From Halichondria panicea (taxonomy: Eukaryota > Porifera > Demospongiae > Suberitida > Halichondriidae), in NCBI RefSeq assembly GCF_963675165.1, contig NC_087382.1:558001-622000 (forward strand): a DNA stretch of 64,000 bases, read 5' to 3'. The notes under the pieces are model-generated. The model was not told the DNA's origin. It saw nothing but the letters and a program-made list of their open reading frames with translations, and searched no databases. Of this stretch, positions 24,940 to 35,500 are shown piece after piece (positions within the stretch are counted from its first letter, which is position 1; each line of letters starts with the position of its first letter). Made by a program: the position numbers and the translations under genes.

Positions 24940-25085
24940 AGATGTCCCTGGCAGATGGTCTCCTCCTCATGTCTTCTTGCAAACAACTGTCGATAAGCTT
25001 CCTCCACCTGTGTGTGCGAGGGATCTGGGCAACATGGAATGATGGATCCTTGGCTGATGTGATGGTCTCCAACAGGTGACACTGG
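24940..25085 (-). pseudogene. Inverted fragment of class B kinase C-lobe (copy 1)
   Basis: The minus strand reads LLETITSAKDPSFHVAQIP, then a segment matching RKLIDSCLQEDM and RPSARDI of K3 and K6, ending at the same donor (GACATCT then GTGAGT). Plus-strand sequence just before it (about 24770-24826) matches the 5' untranslated exon of K5. A Death-gene start is thus joined to an inverted kinase end, which indicates a rearrangement. Confidence 0.75.
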
Positions 25086-25563
25086 ACAGTACGAGAACAT
25101 GGAACTGGACAAGGGGGTGTGGCAATGTGAGTGTGCTGCTCTAAACTATAACATTTGTGGACTCTGTCAAGAGCTGCTTTAAGGAAAAGATGTAGCTCTA
25201 TGGAATGTGGTACGTGTTTGTTTAGCTTGTGGATCTGATTTTAATCAAGACTTGCACAGTATGCATGTATATGTATGTGCTGTGTCAGCAGAAACCTTTG
25301 AAGGCCCATAAACTTGACTTTAGGCTGACCAATTTCCAGTGTAAAAGATGCGTTTAGTTTATGATATGTTTAGCTTTATCATCAATCAAAACTGTTGTTA
25401 CAGTAGCTCCTCCTAAAAGTGCTCGTACAGATATCGTGTTTGAAATGAACCTAATATTCTGCATCTCAGGAAATGTGTGTAACACAGTGATCCTTAGTCT
25501 GTGCTGGTTTCAGCTGGTTACTAACCACCAGTGTGATATAATCAATGTCCCCTGTTCCCTATA

Positions 25564-26985
25564 CAGACACGCCCATCACTGAGAAGATAACGGTGACCCA
25601 CTTCCTCGTCCAACCACACCCACCATCACTGAAAGTATGGCAATACAATGTGTGTGTGTGCTTCCAAGGGGTTTAATCAATATCTCCATTCCTCCAGTTT
25701 TATCCCCCGCCCACACACTCTCCACAGAGTCCCTCCCAGAGTTCATAGTCCACCACTGGCACAATGGAAGAGCTGTATATGCCTTGTTAACTGGTGCTCC
25801 TCCGAGACTCCGCCCCTTTCCCTGCCCAGCCCATCCCTCGGAGGAGACCAGCTGGTGTACAATAAGCACTGGAGCAGGTGGGTGGGGTTTGCAGTGTAGG
25901 AAGATTCCTAAGAGCTGCTATATTATGATGTTACGTAGGTAGAGTACATTCAAAGTTTGTTAGAGCATGTCTGTAGTTTTGGTTGGGTCAAAATGATCAG
26001 TTTACACTGTTAAAAATTAAAGTTCACTCAATTGAAGGACCTTCTAATGTTAAGAGCAATTAAAACATATTCACAATAGCTTCATGTAATGGTGAAAAAT
26101 TTCAGAGAGGTCAGGGTTCACCCGTTACCCCATTGCCTTATTACCGTACGTGCGTGTAGGTAGCTATACATGAACTGGAACAAGCCATCACAATTATACA
26201 CAGGTGTCAATAATTATTAGCAAAACATTCTGCTCTCTGTGACTAATCCACAAATTCACAAAATAGCCAATTCACAATTTTTTACATACTATGTCCATAT
26301 TCCAACTACCGTATATGCTTGATCAGGAGCCGCGGCTACTAAATGTTTCATTTTGCTGGAAGAGGAGGCTACAATTCAAGAGGGGCCACTGTTCAAGAGC
26401 GGCGTTTATTAGGTCCAGATAATTTAGTTTGTCATCAAAAGTTGTTTTCACCTGCATAAACTTGAACTCTGCCATGAGAAAGTCTTTGTGAAGCACTAAC
26501 AAGCTGCTACTCATAGCTACGTACATGTAGCTAGCTGCTAGTAATAATTGTTGTGGCTGCCACGTGTAGAAATGCTAGAGTCGAAGTTCACTGAGGCTAC
26601 TATTTGAGAGCGGCTACTAAATGTTTCATTTTGCTAGCAAGGGAGGCTACTATTTGAGTGCGGCCTTTATACAAGAGCGGCCTCTGATCGAGCATATATG
26701 GTATATACACCTAGGCTAGTACACTATAATATTAACCGTCACTCTCCATGCATGCAATTCACAAAATTAATGTTTAGACCCTCAACTATTATTATATGGT
26801 ACGTCCATAGTGTCATTATTAACCGTCACTCCCCATGCATGCACAGGTGCTTTGGTATCGTCTACCACCCCTGCCTGCACAAGATGCTCTCAGCTACTGC
26901 TGTCTGGTGTTTTCCGAGTTCTACTCCTCACAACCTGTTACATCAGTCGGTGAACTTTGTCCATAAAAGAACACCAAATAGCTAG
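25564..26985 (+). other. Unidentified duplicated exon-like sequence
   Basis: Plus-strand pieces with splice-like borders: after CTATACAG at 25567 (ITEKITVTHFLVQPHPPSLK); after CCACAG at about 25729 (SLPEFIVHHWHNGRAVYAL); and at about 26847 (CFGIVYHPCLHKMLSA). All recur, changed, at 58380-59120. Frames are not continuous from piece to piece and the second copy has a stop, so this is probably a gene remnant. I do not recognise the protein. A MITE separates the last piece. Confidence 0.35.
26309..26701. mobile_element. 393-bp MITE (CCGTATATGCTTGATCAG family), copy a
   Basis: Inverted ends CCGTATATGCTTGATCAGGAG and the inverse of CTCTGATCGAGCATATATGG, flanked by TA. The partner duplicate (about 58990-59025) reads straight from ATTCCACACTACG to GCTAGTACAC, an empty site. 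Nearly identical copies are at 39236 and 39624. A minus-strand frame of 67 codons inside is a by-product. Confidence 0.85.
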
Positions 26986-27068
26986 ACACACTTATTTTAC
27001 CTTGTGTGTTGTATTTTCCAGGTGTCAAAATAATTGTAACCCACCATTAATTTGCCAATGACAGGCTA

Positions 27069-27080
27069 TGCGCATGCGCA
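27069..27080. promoter_or_regulatory. NRF1-type palindrome upstream of K3
   Basis: TGCGCATGCGCA, about 70-140 bp before the K3 5' untranslated exon. K6 has GCGCATGCGCA at 59282-59292 in the same setting, and both are followed by a GAGGGCG/ATGTCT box. The match to the NRF1 consensus is known; function here is inferred. Confidence 0.45.
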
Positions 27081-27293
27081 ATGTGCACAGTAGTCAAAGA
27101 AAGAGGGCGTCTCTCGTGAAGTTGCTCTGGTGTTCTCCTCCGCTAACCTCACTGTGTATCATCATGCTGTGATCAGAATGCTGTAGCCTCTGGGGATATT
27201 ATCAGTGAGGGCAGACAATTAACTGTGTATGGATGTGCTAGATAATTGCTTTTTGCCATACAGCTTTTTTGTATTCCACACTATACAGAAAAG

Positions 27294-30200
27294 ATGTCTG
27301 ACTATCTCACAATAGAAGATCTTAAGAAAGTGTACCTAGTCACGTTTGATGCTCGAGTTAAGTGGCGAAACATTTTGCTTGTTCTTGACGTATCCCCGGC
27401 TACTATCAACAACGTAGGTACGAAATGGCGTGACAATCCTGATGACTGCTATCGTGAGGGACTGTCAGAATGGCTAACGGGTGGGGAGAGAAGCTGGGAA
27501 GATGTGATGGGGGCATTGTCTAGTCCTATTGTGGGCTTCAGTTACATAGCCCAGACCATCGAGAGAGATCATCTACAGTCTACTGATGTGAAGTCAGAGG
27601 GTACGTATAAGTACCAATTAATTGAGCTGGAATTCATATTGTATAATGTTTGTTAGCAATCTTTCCTATAATCCCATGATCACTGTTAATTCACTGCCTC
27701 ACCCACTCACCTTCCCCACACCCTACAGTTGACCAAAATCACCAAAAGATCAATGAAGATTTGACCATTTTCCTAGACGAGCCACTCGGTAGTGGTGCAT
27801 TTGGAGCAGTCTTCAAAGGCAGCTACAGAGGCGATCCTTGTGCTATCAAACTATTACATCAGGTTGCTATGGAGATGCAGACAAATATTCCCGCCACCAA
27901 AAGTGAAGATGCTAGCAATGCAATTGATCGTGAGAGTGATTTTCTCAAGTCGTTCCAGCACCCAAACGTTGTTCAGTTTTTGTCGACTGCTAAGCACCCC
28001 AAATCAGGTGGTACAATCCTCGTTGTTGAGCTGATGGATTGCAATCTGAGATCCTATTTTTCTGGCCTTGATGAAGAGCCCCTCTCTAGCGAATGTGAAA
28101 TTAGCCTCTCCAAAGACATGGCTTGTGGTCTGGCCTACATTCACAGCAAGCAGATTATCCACCGTGACCTCTGTGGCGATAACGTCTTGCTGAAGCTGAC
28201 ACTGCCAGTGCCTGTTGCAAAGATTTCTGACTTTGGTATGTCGCGACTATACGATCCCTCCAAGCTTAGCTCCACCCTCACAGCCATTGGTCAGCGTAGA
28301 GGGTATCTACCTCCCGAGGCCTATCGATTAGAAGAGGAGAATTACGATAATAGCCTGGATGTGTTTTCCTTTGGGGTGATTTTGACGCAGATTGTTTGCA
28401 AGTTAGAGACGATCAAATCAGCCAAGGATCGATCATTCCATGTTGCCCAGATCCCTCACACACACAGGTTGAGAAAGCTTATTGACAGCTGTTTGCAAGA
28501 AGACATGACGAGGAGACCATCTGCCAGGGACATCTGTGAGTCTATTAGATACTGTATAGCGCGGATTTCGTGGGTTAGCAATCCTACACAAAAATTAAGT
28601 CCACGAAAATTGTTCTTTAATTAGAATTATCTGCTATAACGTGCAAAGATTTAAAAGCTTGGCTTCCGGTAAGCAGTCATTCCGCGAACATTGTGTAACG
28701 AAATGCTTTTAGAGGCCATTCCACGAAAATTTCGCACTATACGGTACCAAGAGTACATTAAGAGGAGCGTCCAACTGTAGCAGTTGAAGTGTAAACCAGG
28801 TTATGGTAGGAGCATGTCATACCACGTCACTATCAGACCACATCTTAAGTGGGTGCGTAGGTGTAGCGGTTATTAGATATCAGCACACACACACGTGTGG
28901 TTTGTACCTCCAGCCCACATTTAGTTTTATTCATGGCTAACAGTTTACACAACTACAAGTGTTAGTGATGGATTCAGTCCTAAGATGTAAAATGGAATGC
29001 ATGTGCGTGAGAGTTGTATACTCTTTAGACAGTACTCAGTATATTGTATGTGCGTAGCGCGAGGGACTGGCAAACTGCCTATCAGATTGCTCAGCGTCAT
29101 ATTAGCCCTGTAATTGTAACCACACTTACACTTCAGGGGATTCAATACATTCCATATATAGTAGCTGAATCTCATAGCAAAATTTAACCACATTATCTAT
29201 AATGATATTCATGTTTGGTAGTATCGTTTGATTTATACACTTCTGCTGAGACGAGTGACGTATAGGCAGTTGGCCATGCAGTCGCTTGCGCGTATCGCCG
29301 CCAGTCTAACTCCTCTTAATGTACTCCTGACAGTACCTAGTGCATGATAATATATTATGCTTCTGAAAAATGTGTCGATTTTCCTTTTAATGTTTAATTC
29401 TTACTTTTAGATGTTTCACTGACAAGAGACTCGGACTCAGTGGAGGCAACAAAGAGGGAAACTCTACCAGTCGAAAAGGTGCGTACATGTAGTGTGTGAA
29501 TGAGAATCCTAATAACAACAAAACTTAGGGTTTCATTGTTAAGTCTGTTTCATTATAGCTATAAGTAACACTCTCTTGTTATTAGATCATGTTTGTCATA
29601 AATACTGCAATCTGATTGGTTAGAGGAAATGTTCTATCCAATTTAGAAAATCATGTACTTCAATAGAAAATCATGTACTTCACTTAGAAAATCATGTAGC
29701 AAAGATTAGATAAGAACATTCAAATCTGATTGGCTAAATACTCATGGTTGCTATGATCTAAAATGCTTAGACACTGTTTAGGAAGTTTCCACATGATTTA
29801 GAAGTCCTCAGGGCTAGTAGAACCCTCACTGCGTTCGGGATACTACAACCAGCCCTTTGGGCTTCTAAATTATGTAGAAACTTCCTAAACAGTGTCTAAC
29901 TATTATGTAGACACTATCCTAATTACACTCATTCATTATTCAGGGTCCCCCTCCCAGAGAGTTGAGACCTCCACTCACTCTGAAATGGAGAAGAGGGAAA
30001 GACATGCCAATCAAGATGGGTGGCTCTGTACAGAGTGTTGTTATCGGTGACACGGTGTATGTTGGTGGAGGGAATACAGACAATTTTCATGACGATCGTA
30101 CAGTGATGAAGCTCAAGCAAGATCAATGGACCAAACTACCAGAGTACACTGACCATTCCTTCGCTATGACATCACTCGCTAATCGACTAGTGCTGGTGGG

Positions 30201-30852
30201 AGGACTTAATGTAGGAAACACAAAAGTCACCAATCAACTTTCTGTCTTTGTGTCAGGGGAATGGAACAACCGTTACCCACCAATGAATATTGCTCGTTAC
30301 TTCTCTACACCTGTTTCCTTCAACAACCACATCATTGTAGCTGGTGGGCGTGATGACGAAAAATATATCTCCTCCTCTGTGGAGGTGTTGGACGTGGCAT
30401 CAAAGAGATGGTACATTGCTCAGTCACTACCTAACCCACGATCAGAACTGAAATCAACTCTCATAGGAAACACCCTCTACCTAATGGGAGGAGCAACCAA
30501 GACAGTGCACCACGTCGACCTCAATGAATTCATTGCAAAGGCCCTTTCCAACCTGGACACACCCACTCTCTGGCAGACCTTACAGGAAGTGCCGCTCGAG
30601 TTTTCAGCTCCTCTCAGTATTGGGAGGTCACTATTAGCTGTTGGTGGACAGGACGACAGCGACAACCCAAGTTCATCGATCCACCTCTACCAGCCTGACA
30701 CCAGGAGGTGGGTGAAAGTGGGAGACCTGCCTACTGCACGATACTACTCCACATGCTCAGTACTTCCTAGTGGAGAGGTCATTGTAGCCGGAGGACAGAC
30801 ACAACTATTTGGTTACATTCAAACTGTGGACTTATTCTCTATAAGTGCTTAA
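27294..30852 (+). CDS. K3: Death-kinase-Kelch protein
   Basis: Coding exons: 27294-27600, 27729-28535, 29411-29478, 29944-30852, about 696 residues. A non-coding 5' exon ends near 27205 (donor GTGAGG). Residues 1-95 are a Death domain (MSDYLTIEDL, VKWRNILLVL, DPDDCYREGL). The kinase (about 115-375) has GSGAFGAV 123-130, Lys143, Glu171, HRDLCGDN 237-244, DFG 260-262 and PPEA, a TKL-like set. A 23-codon linker (TRDSDSVEATKRE) leads straight to six Kelch blades; the coiled-coil exon of K6 is missing here. The kinase exon is phase 1 at both ends. Death followed by kinase is the order of IRAK/Pelle; adding a Kelch tail is unusual. Likely cytosolic signalling protein. A 193-bp MITE starts 16 bp after the kinase exon donor. 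The reading frame is intact. Confidence 0.85.
28552..28744. mobile_element. 193-bp MITE next to K3 kinase exon donor
   Basis: Ends CTGTATAGCGCGGATTTCG and CGAAAATTTCGCACTATACGG are inverted copies, flanked by TA (28550-28551 and 28745-28746). K6 lacks it at the same point (TTAGATACGTAGTGC). Confidence 0.8.
28751..29330. mobile_element. Possible TIR element in K3 intron (GAGTACATTAAGAGGAG ends)
   Basis: GAGTACATTAAGAGGAGCG near 28751 and its inverse ACTCCTCTTAATGTACTC near 29311 bracket about 580 bp absent from K6. No target duplication was identified. Confidence 0.5.
29768..29898. repeat. Fold-back sequence in K3 pre-Kelch intron
   Basis: TAGACACTGTTTAGGAAGTTTC at the left pairs with GAAACTTCCTAAACAGTGTCTA at the right, with an inner inverted pair around ATTTAGAAG. 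Just upstream, AAAATCATGTACTTCA occurs about three times (29648-29700). Confidence 0.7.
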
Positions 30853-31171
30853 ATTGTTTCATTTCTTTTGGTTTCACTTTAATTGTCACATGAATTGCGA
30901 CAAATTGCGACAATTAATAATCCTGATGTTTTTTTTATACATGTCATGAGAAAGGCTCTAATTATCTTGCACAGAATAATTATTAATATCATTGTTGGTA
31001 TATAGGGATTGTAAATAATATTAAATCATGCAAAACACATTGTAATTAATTATGACATAATGTTTGATTGAATTGTATAATATAGTTATAGTTTAAACAT
31101 AAACAATGGTCCGGTATGAACATAAATATTGTCAGAATAGACCACAAAAACAGACAAAATATGTGACAGTC

Positions 31172-32390
31172 TCATAACAAGTTCAGGTCCTTGGTTGTGG
31201 TCTTGTCCGAGGGTACCTTCTCCCAGAATCCAAAGTCTATCTCCTCTTCCGAGTCAGACAGTGAGGGGTGGGGCTCGGGAACTGAGGGGTTAAAGAGTCA
31301 CACATGGTCATAGTCATACTGACTTCAGGCCTACTATGTAAGTAAGCATGCTAGGTTACCATTCTCTGTACTACTTTACATTCAATAGTACACAGTCGAC
31401 TCATTGCACTGCATAACTACACATTATACACACGTACCTTGTTCTTGATGAAGGTTCCTCAGTAGCCCCTGTCCATGGAGCCATGTCTTCAGACTGTCCC
31501 TCACTGCTTATAGGCTGCTCACCAGACTGGAGGTGGGCTGCATGTAAGGGCTGGGTGTCAGGAGAGCTTTTAGTCTCTGATGACAGACCCTTTTCCATAC
31601 TGCTGAGGTCTGTTAGCGTCTGAGTGGCCAGTTTACGTGAGGCCCCTCTCTTAGCAGCATAGTAGGCCTAAAGGTGTGTATGTGTGTGTGTGTGTGTGGG
31701 GGGGGGGTCGTACATGATTGTACAATGCAAATACATTACAGGGAAACACACATCATGTGCTCCATTATAGCTGACACACAAATGCATTTTCCAGCTAATG
31801 TACTCTGTACCTGTACCTCCATTCTCAGTGCCTCTTCTTGTCTCCTCAACAAAGCTCTTCTCCATCTCTCAACACTTGGTCAGGCTGAAAATGGCCGCAC
31901 TACTGGGGGCAAAGGTCAGGGGTGAAAAATTAAACAATAGTACAGAAGACAATCAATCAGTCGATCTAGAATAAGCGTACAGACAACGAGACAATTTATC
32001 ATGTATTTTACTGCACTACTTTACTGCACTATATAACAAGTGATGCAAGCTGCGCTGTGCTTCTCGCCATGTTTTGTTTCGAGGCCATGACAGTGCTTGT
32101 ACTCACGCACTCTTCAACGTCATAACAATCAAACACATTTTTGCTGAAGTGTTTTGGTCGAGGGAGCTGAGGTGTTCTGGATAGAACCTGTTAGGCTAAC
32201 ACCACTACCACTCACTCATCATCCAGTGTGTCATCAGACTCTAGCTGCATCTTTACAAGCAGCTTTGTCATACAGGCTCATCTGATTGGCCAGGAACTCG
32301 CTCTCCTCAGCAATGGTCTCTCTCCATAGTCCTGGCTATGTCACTGTGGCCCACAATAGGACTTGACAAGGCTTCCACCAAATACAGGCA
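31172..32390 (-). pseudogene. Companion gene copy M3, decayed
   Basis: Minus-strand blocks: a Death-like remnant near 32311-32385; the 230-nt exon 31438-31667 (AYYAAKRG... to EEPSSRTR); and a C-terminal exon 31172-31281 (LSDSEEEIDFGFWEKVPSDK to DLNLL, then TGA) missing a few codons found in M4. The exon 40420-40505 of M4 is absent, so the last two exons do not join in phase. The small LRRQEEALRME exon is fused with other sequence near 31820. Head-to-head with K4, tail-to-tail with K3. Confidence 0.55.
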
Positions 32391-32452
32391 ATAGTTTGAC
32401 CAACTTCTTCCATCCTTCAAAAGTGTCAGACTAATTTCAAAAGCATGTGGTT

Positions 32453-32465
32453 TGCTGATTCAGCA
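32453..32465. promoter_or_regulatory. MARE-like palindrome in K4/M3 bidirectional promoter
   Basis: TGCTGATTCAGCA, 96 bp before the K4 ATG, followed by GGGGGTGTCTTGTAGCTG at about 32515. Confidence 0.5.
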
Positions 32466-32560
32466 ATATTTTTGCAACACGGGAGATTGGAATTCTTTAT
32501 ACATAAGATTAAGAGGGGGTGTCTTGTAGCTGTACAAAAGAATGCAGAGCCAGAGAAAGA

Positions 32561-35500
32561 ATGGCTGCAATGTTTTCTCTTAGAGATGACGCTAACTTGA
32601 GGGAGTTTGTGCTGGAGAATGTGGAGCACTTTGGACAGGAGAGAGTTCTAGGAACTGGCTCCTATGGCTCTGTTCAAGAGGTCAGTCACTGCATGCTCTG
32701 TTTCTGTGCACTGTCTCTAGTGTATCTGCTAGCTATTCAAGTGTGACTGCCTCCATGCACAGGTGATGATCAATGGTGAGGTGTATGCAGCCAAGAAGAT
32801 CCACGAGGTTCTCCTGGAGACGGACGAGCGTGGTGGAGTGGCCAACATAGCTGGGAACTACCACCGAGAGTGTCGACTCATGGCTCACATCTGTCACCCC
32901 AACATCACCCAGTTCATTGGGCTGTGTTTCGTGACTGGCTCTCGACTGCCCCTCCTGGTCATGGAGAGGTTGGACTCAAGTCTGGACGATCTCCTGGAGT
33001 CCACCCCCAACATCCCCCTCTCTGTCTGCCAGTACATTCTGATCTGTGTGGCTCGAGGGCTGCTCCACCTGCATCGTGAGTCCGTGATCCATCGTGACCT
33101 CACTGCCAGGAACGTCCTGCTGACGGTATCTCTGAGAGCCAAGATCACAGACTTTGGTAACTCTCGTATCGTGAATCTGGAGCCTGGTCAACTGGCCAGG
33201 ACTCTGACGAGGTTTCCTGGGACACTGGTGTACATGCCGCCCGAGGCCCTCTCTGACAGAGGCCACAGTGTGTACGGACCCAGTCTGGACGTCTTCTCTT
33301 TCGGAGTGCTACAATTGTTTGCACTCACACAAGTATGTGTGTGGTTACTGATACTCATTGGTAGATTCCTCTGTAATTGTTATTATACCTATTAATACTC
33401 ACCTGGCTGCCATAGCACTGCGTTTACGGTATGTATAGCCTTTTCACAACAAGTTATTATGTCTCGGTACGCATATGCAAGCGAGGTATACGGTAGTGTG
33501 TGTGTGTGTAGTCAGGTGTGTGTGTATGTGTAGACTGCTACAGCTGCTCAAGGATCAATAAAGTGCAAGTAAGAGTTTCTATAGGTTTCTTGTCATGTTT
33601 TCTTGGATTTAATTCGTGGATTTGCAAAATAATGCTTCGTTCTCGAGTTATGCCTAGTTTTGCTTACTTGGAATGCCATTGCAGCCTTTTCAGAAGAGTC
33701 CATAGCAAAACTTGTTCACCGAGTGTTACTATTCTACTTAGTAGTTAGCTCTGCACTAGAACGCTAGCTATTGGTAGCTGCAAGAGTGAGAAAAGAGCTG
33801 CAAGGCTCTGCTGACTTGCAGCTATTAAATTTTAACTTGAACTTTTGGCATCGATCGTTTTTAACAACAATCATCGTCGATCATTATTCACTCTTTGAGT
33901 TTCCCTGTTATTCTGGATTCTGCATACATGCAGCAAAATTAAAATGTTGATCATGATCAATGTGTGTATAAAAGCTAGCTATTATGTAGCTTTGGCACCT
34001 CCGCCGAGGCATCAGCACCCGCAGTGCTTTCAACGGATTTCAAGCTTTTTGTCGTATAAAAGCAGGCACTAAGAAGCTTGGACTGGCAACGTTGGCTGGC
34101 TCTACACGCGGCCTTTATTCGAGGTAGAGCAACAGCTAAAGTTATCGTTTACCAGTCTCTGTTAAAAGTATAGTTTTATGAACTGAACAGTCCTCTGGTT
34201 TCATAGATCTAGCACTTACGTAGATTCCTTTTGGGTAATGGAGTGTAACCTTATCTGTATTGTGGTATTGAATATGTTGGGTAGATCCCCTAAATGGTTG
34301 ACTTTGCCTTTTAAGATGTAGCCTCGGTCCCAGGCCAGAAGGGGAAAAAGTACGGCCGGGTATACCTATTGCATGGGTAATAGTGCGCTACTAATTTACT
34401 CTCTATAATCTGGAGAATCCCCTTTGTCTTTCGTTGTAAAGCACTTAGCCCTCTATTACGTTGGTCCAGAAGGCCTGCACACTAGTCTGAAGAGGCTCTC
34501 ATCATTGTCATCAACCTCTATGATGGTTGTATGGTCGGGATGTCTGATTCTGTACATGTAGGCTATAATTATGGTGTTTCCAACTGCTACTTGCGAACCA
34601 TTATAGAGGTAGATGACATTCATGGCCACTGTTCCCTACGTGTATCAGACAATCCTATAGTATGAGTCCTATGCATACTTACTACATATAGTATAACGGA
34701 AGGAAGTATTTGTATAGCCTGTGTCTCCATGCAGAGGATCCCTATATTGGATGCGTGCATAGAGCATTTATGTCCGGGAGGATCCTGCATTGGATGCCAC
34801 ACTGGCATCAGAAAAGTTGGACCAGGAACGAGGCTATACATATTATTTATGAGATTCAGCGCCTGGGCAAATTGTATTGGCCTGGACAATTAAATGACAC
34901 ATGTACACTTCATACATACGTACATACATGCAATCATGACACTCAGTATTGACATGCTCTTCCACTCCAGGTGTTTCCAGGAGATCTCCTTGCCCCCACG
35001 TACAGCGACCCCAACAACCCAAACCACCTCCTGGCCCGCTCAGAGTTTGAGCGTCGAGGTCCCTACACGGCTCTCCTTGAGAAGAGTCTGGCGGGTGGAT
35101 GTGAGCACCCTCTGTTTGGTCTGGTGAGGGAGTGTCTGGCCAACACTCCAGAGAGAAGACCGACCACCGCTGAGCTCCTCTCGTCTCTGGAGGAGGTGGG
35201 GAGGGAGATGGACGGAGGACTGCTCCAGCTGGACATTGCACGAGTGAATACCCTCAGGGCAAAGGAGAAGAATATAGAGGCTCTACAAGTGAGTCCAGTC
35301 CAGTGAGCTAGTGGGTGCAAGGGTCTGACACTGCATGCTGTGCTCTGTTCTCAGAGAGAGGTGGTCGAGAAGGACAGGATACTGGAGAGGAAAGATGAGC
35401 AAATAACTGAGAAAGATGCACTTCTGGCACAAAAATATGAGGAAGTAGCGGACAAAGATACTCAGCTTGCTAGACAGCAACAGGTCAGTAATTTTATTAC

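Larger units (their letters stand above)
22188..26310. repeat. Segmental duplication, copy 1 (partner about 48703-58990)
   Basis: Close similarity begins just upstream of the Kelch exon (GTAGACACTATCC) and runs through the Kelch exon, its 3' flank, companion gene remnants, the inverted kinase piece and the spacer. It continues more loosely into K3, which pairs with K6. The partner copy holds the extra 6.1-kb transposon; this copy instead holds a 393-bp MITE at 26309. Confidence 0.85.

Noticed and set aside
26323-26526. 67-codon minus-strand frame, repeated at 39638-39841
   Set aside because: It lies wholly inside copies of a MITE. Its conservation reflects recent spread of the element; it has no domain or splice context.
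34319-34836. Confident call of a complete TAGCCTCG transposon with target duplication
   Set aside because: The inverted ends are present but the flanks do not form a direct repeat, so it is listed only as possible.
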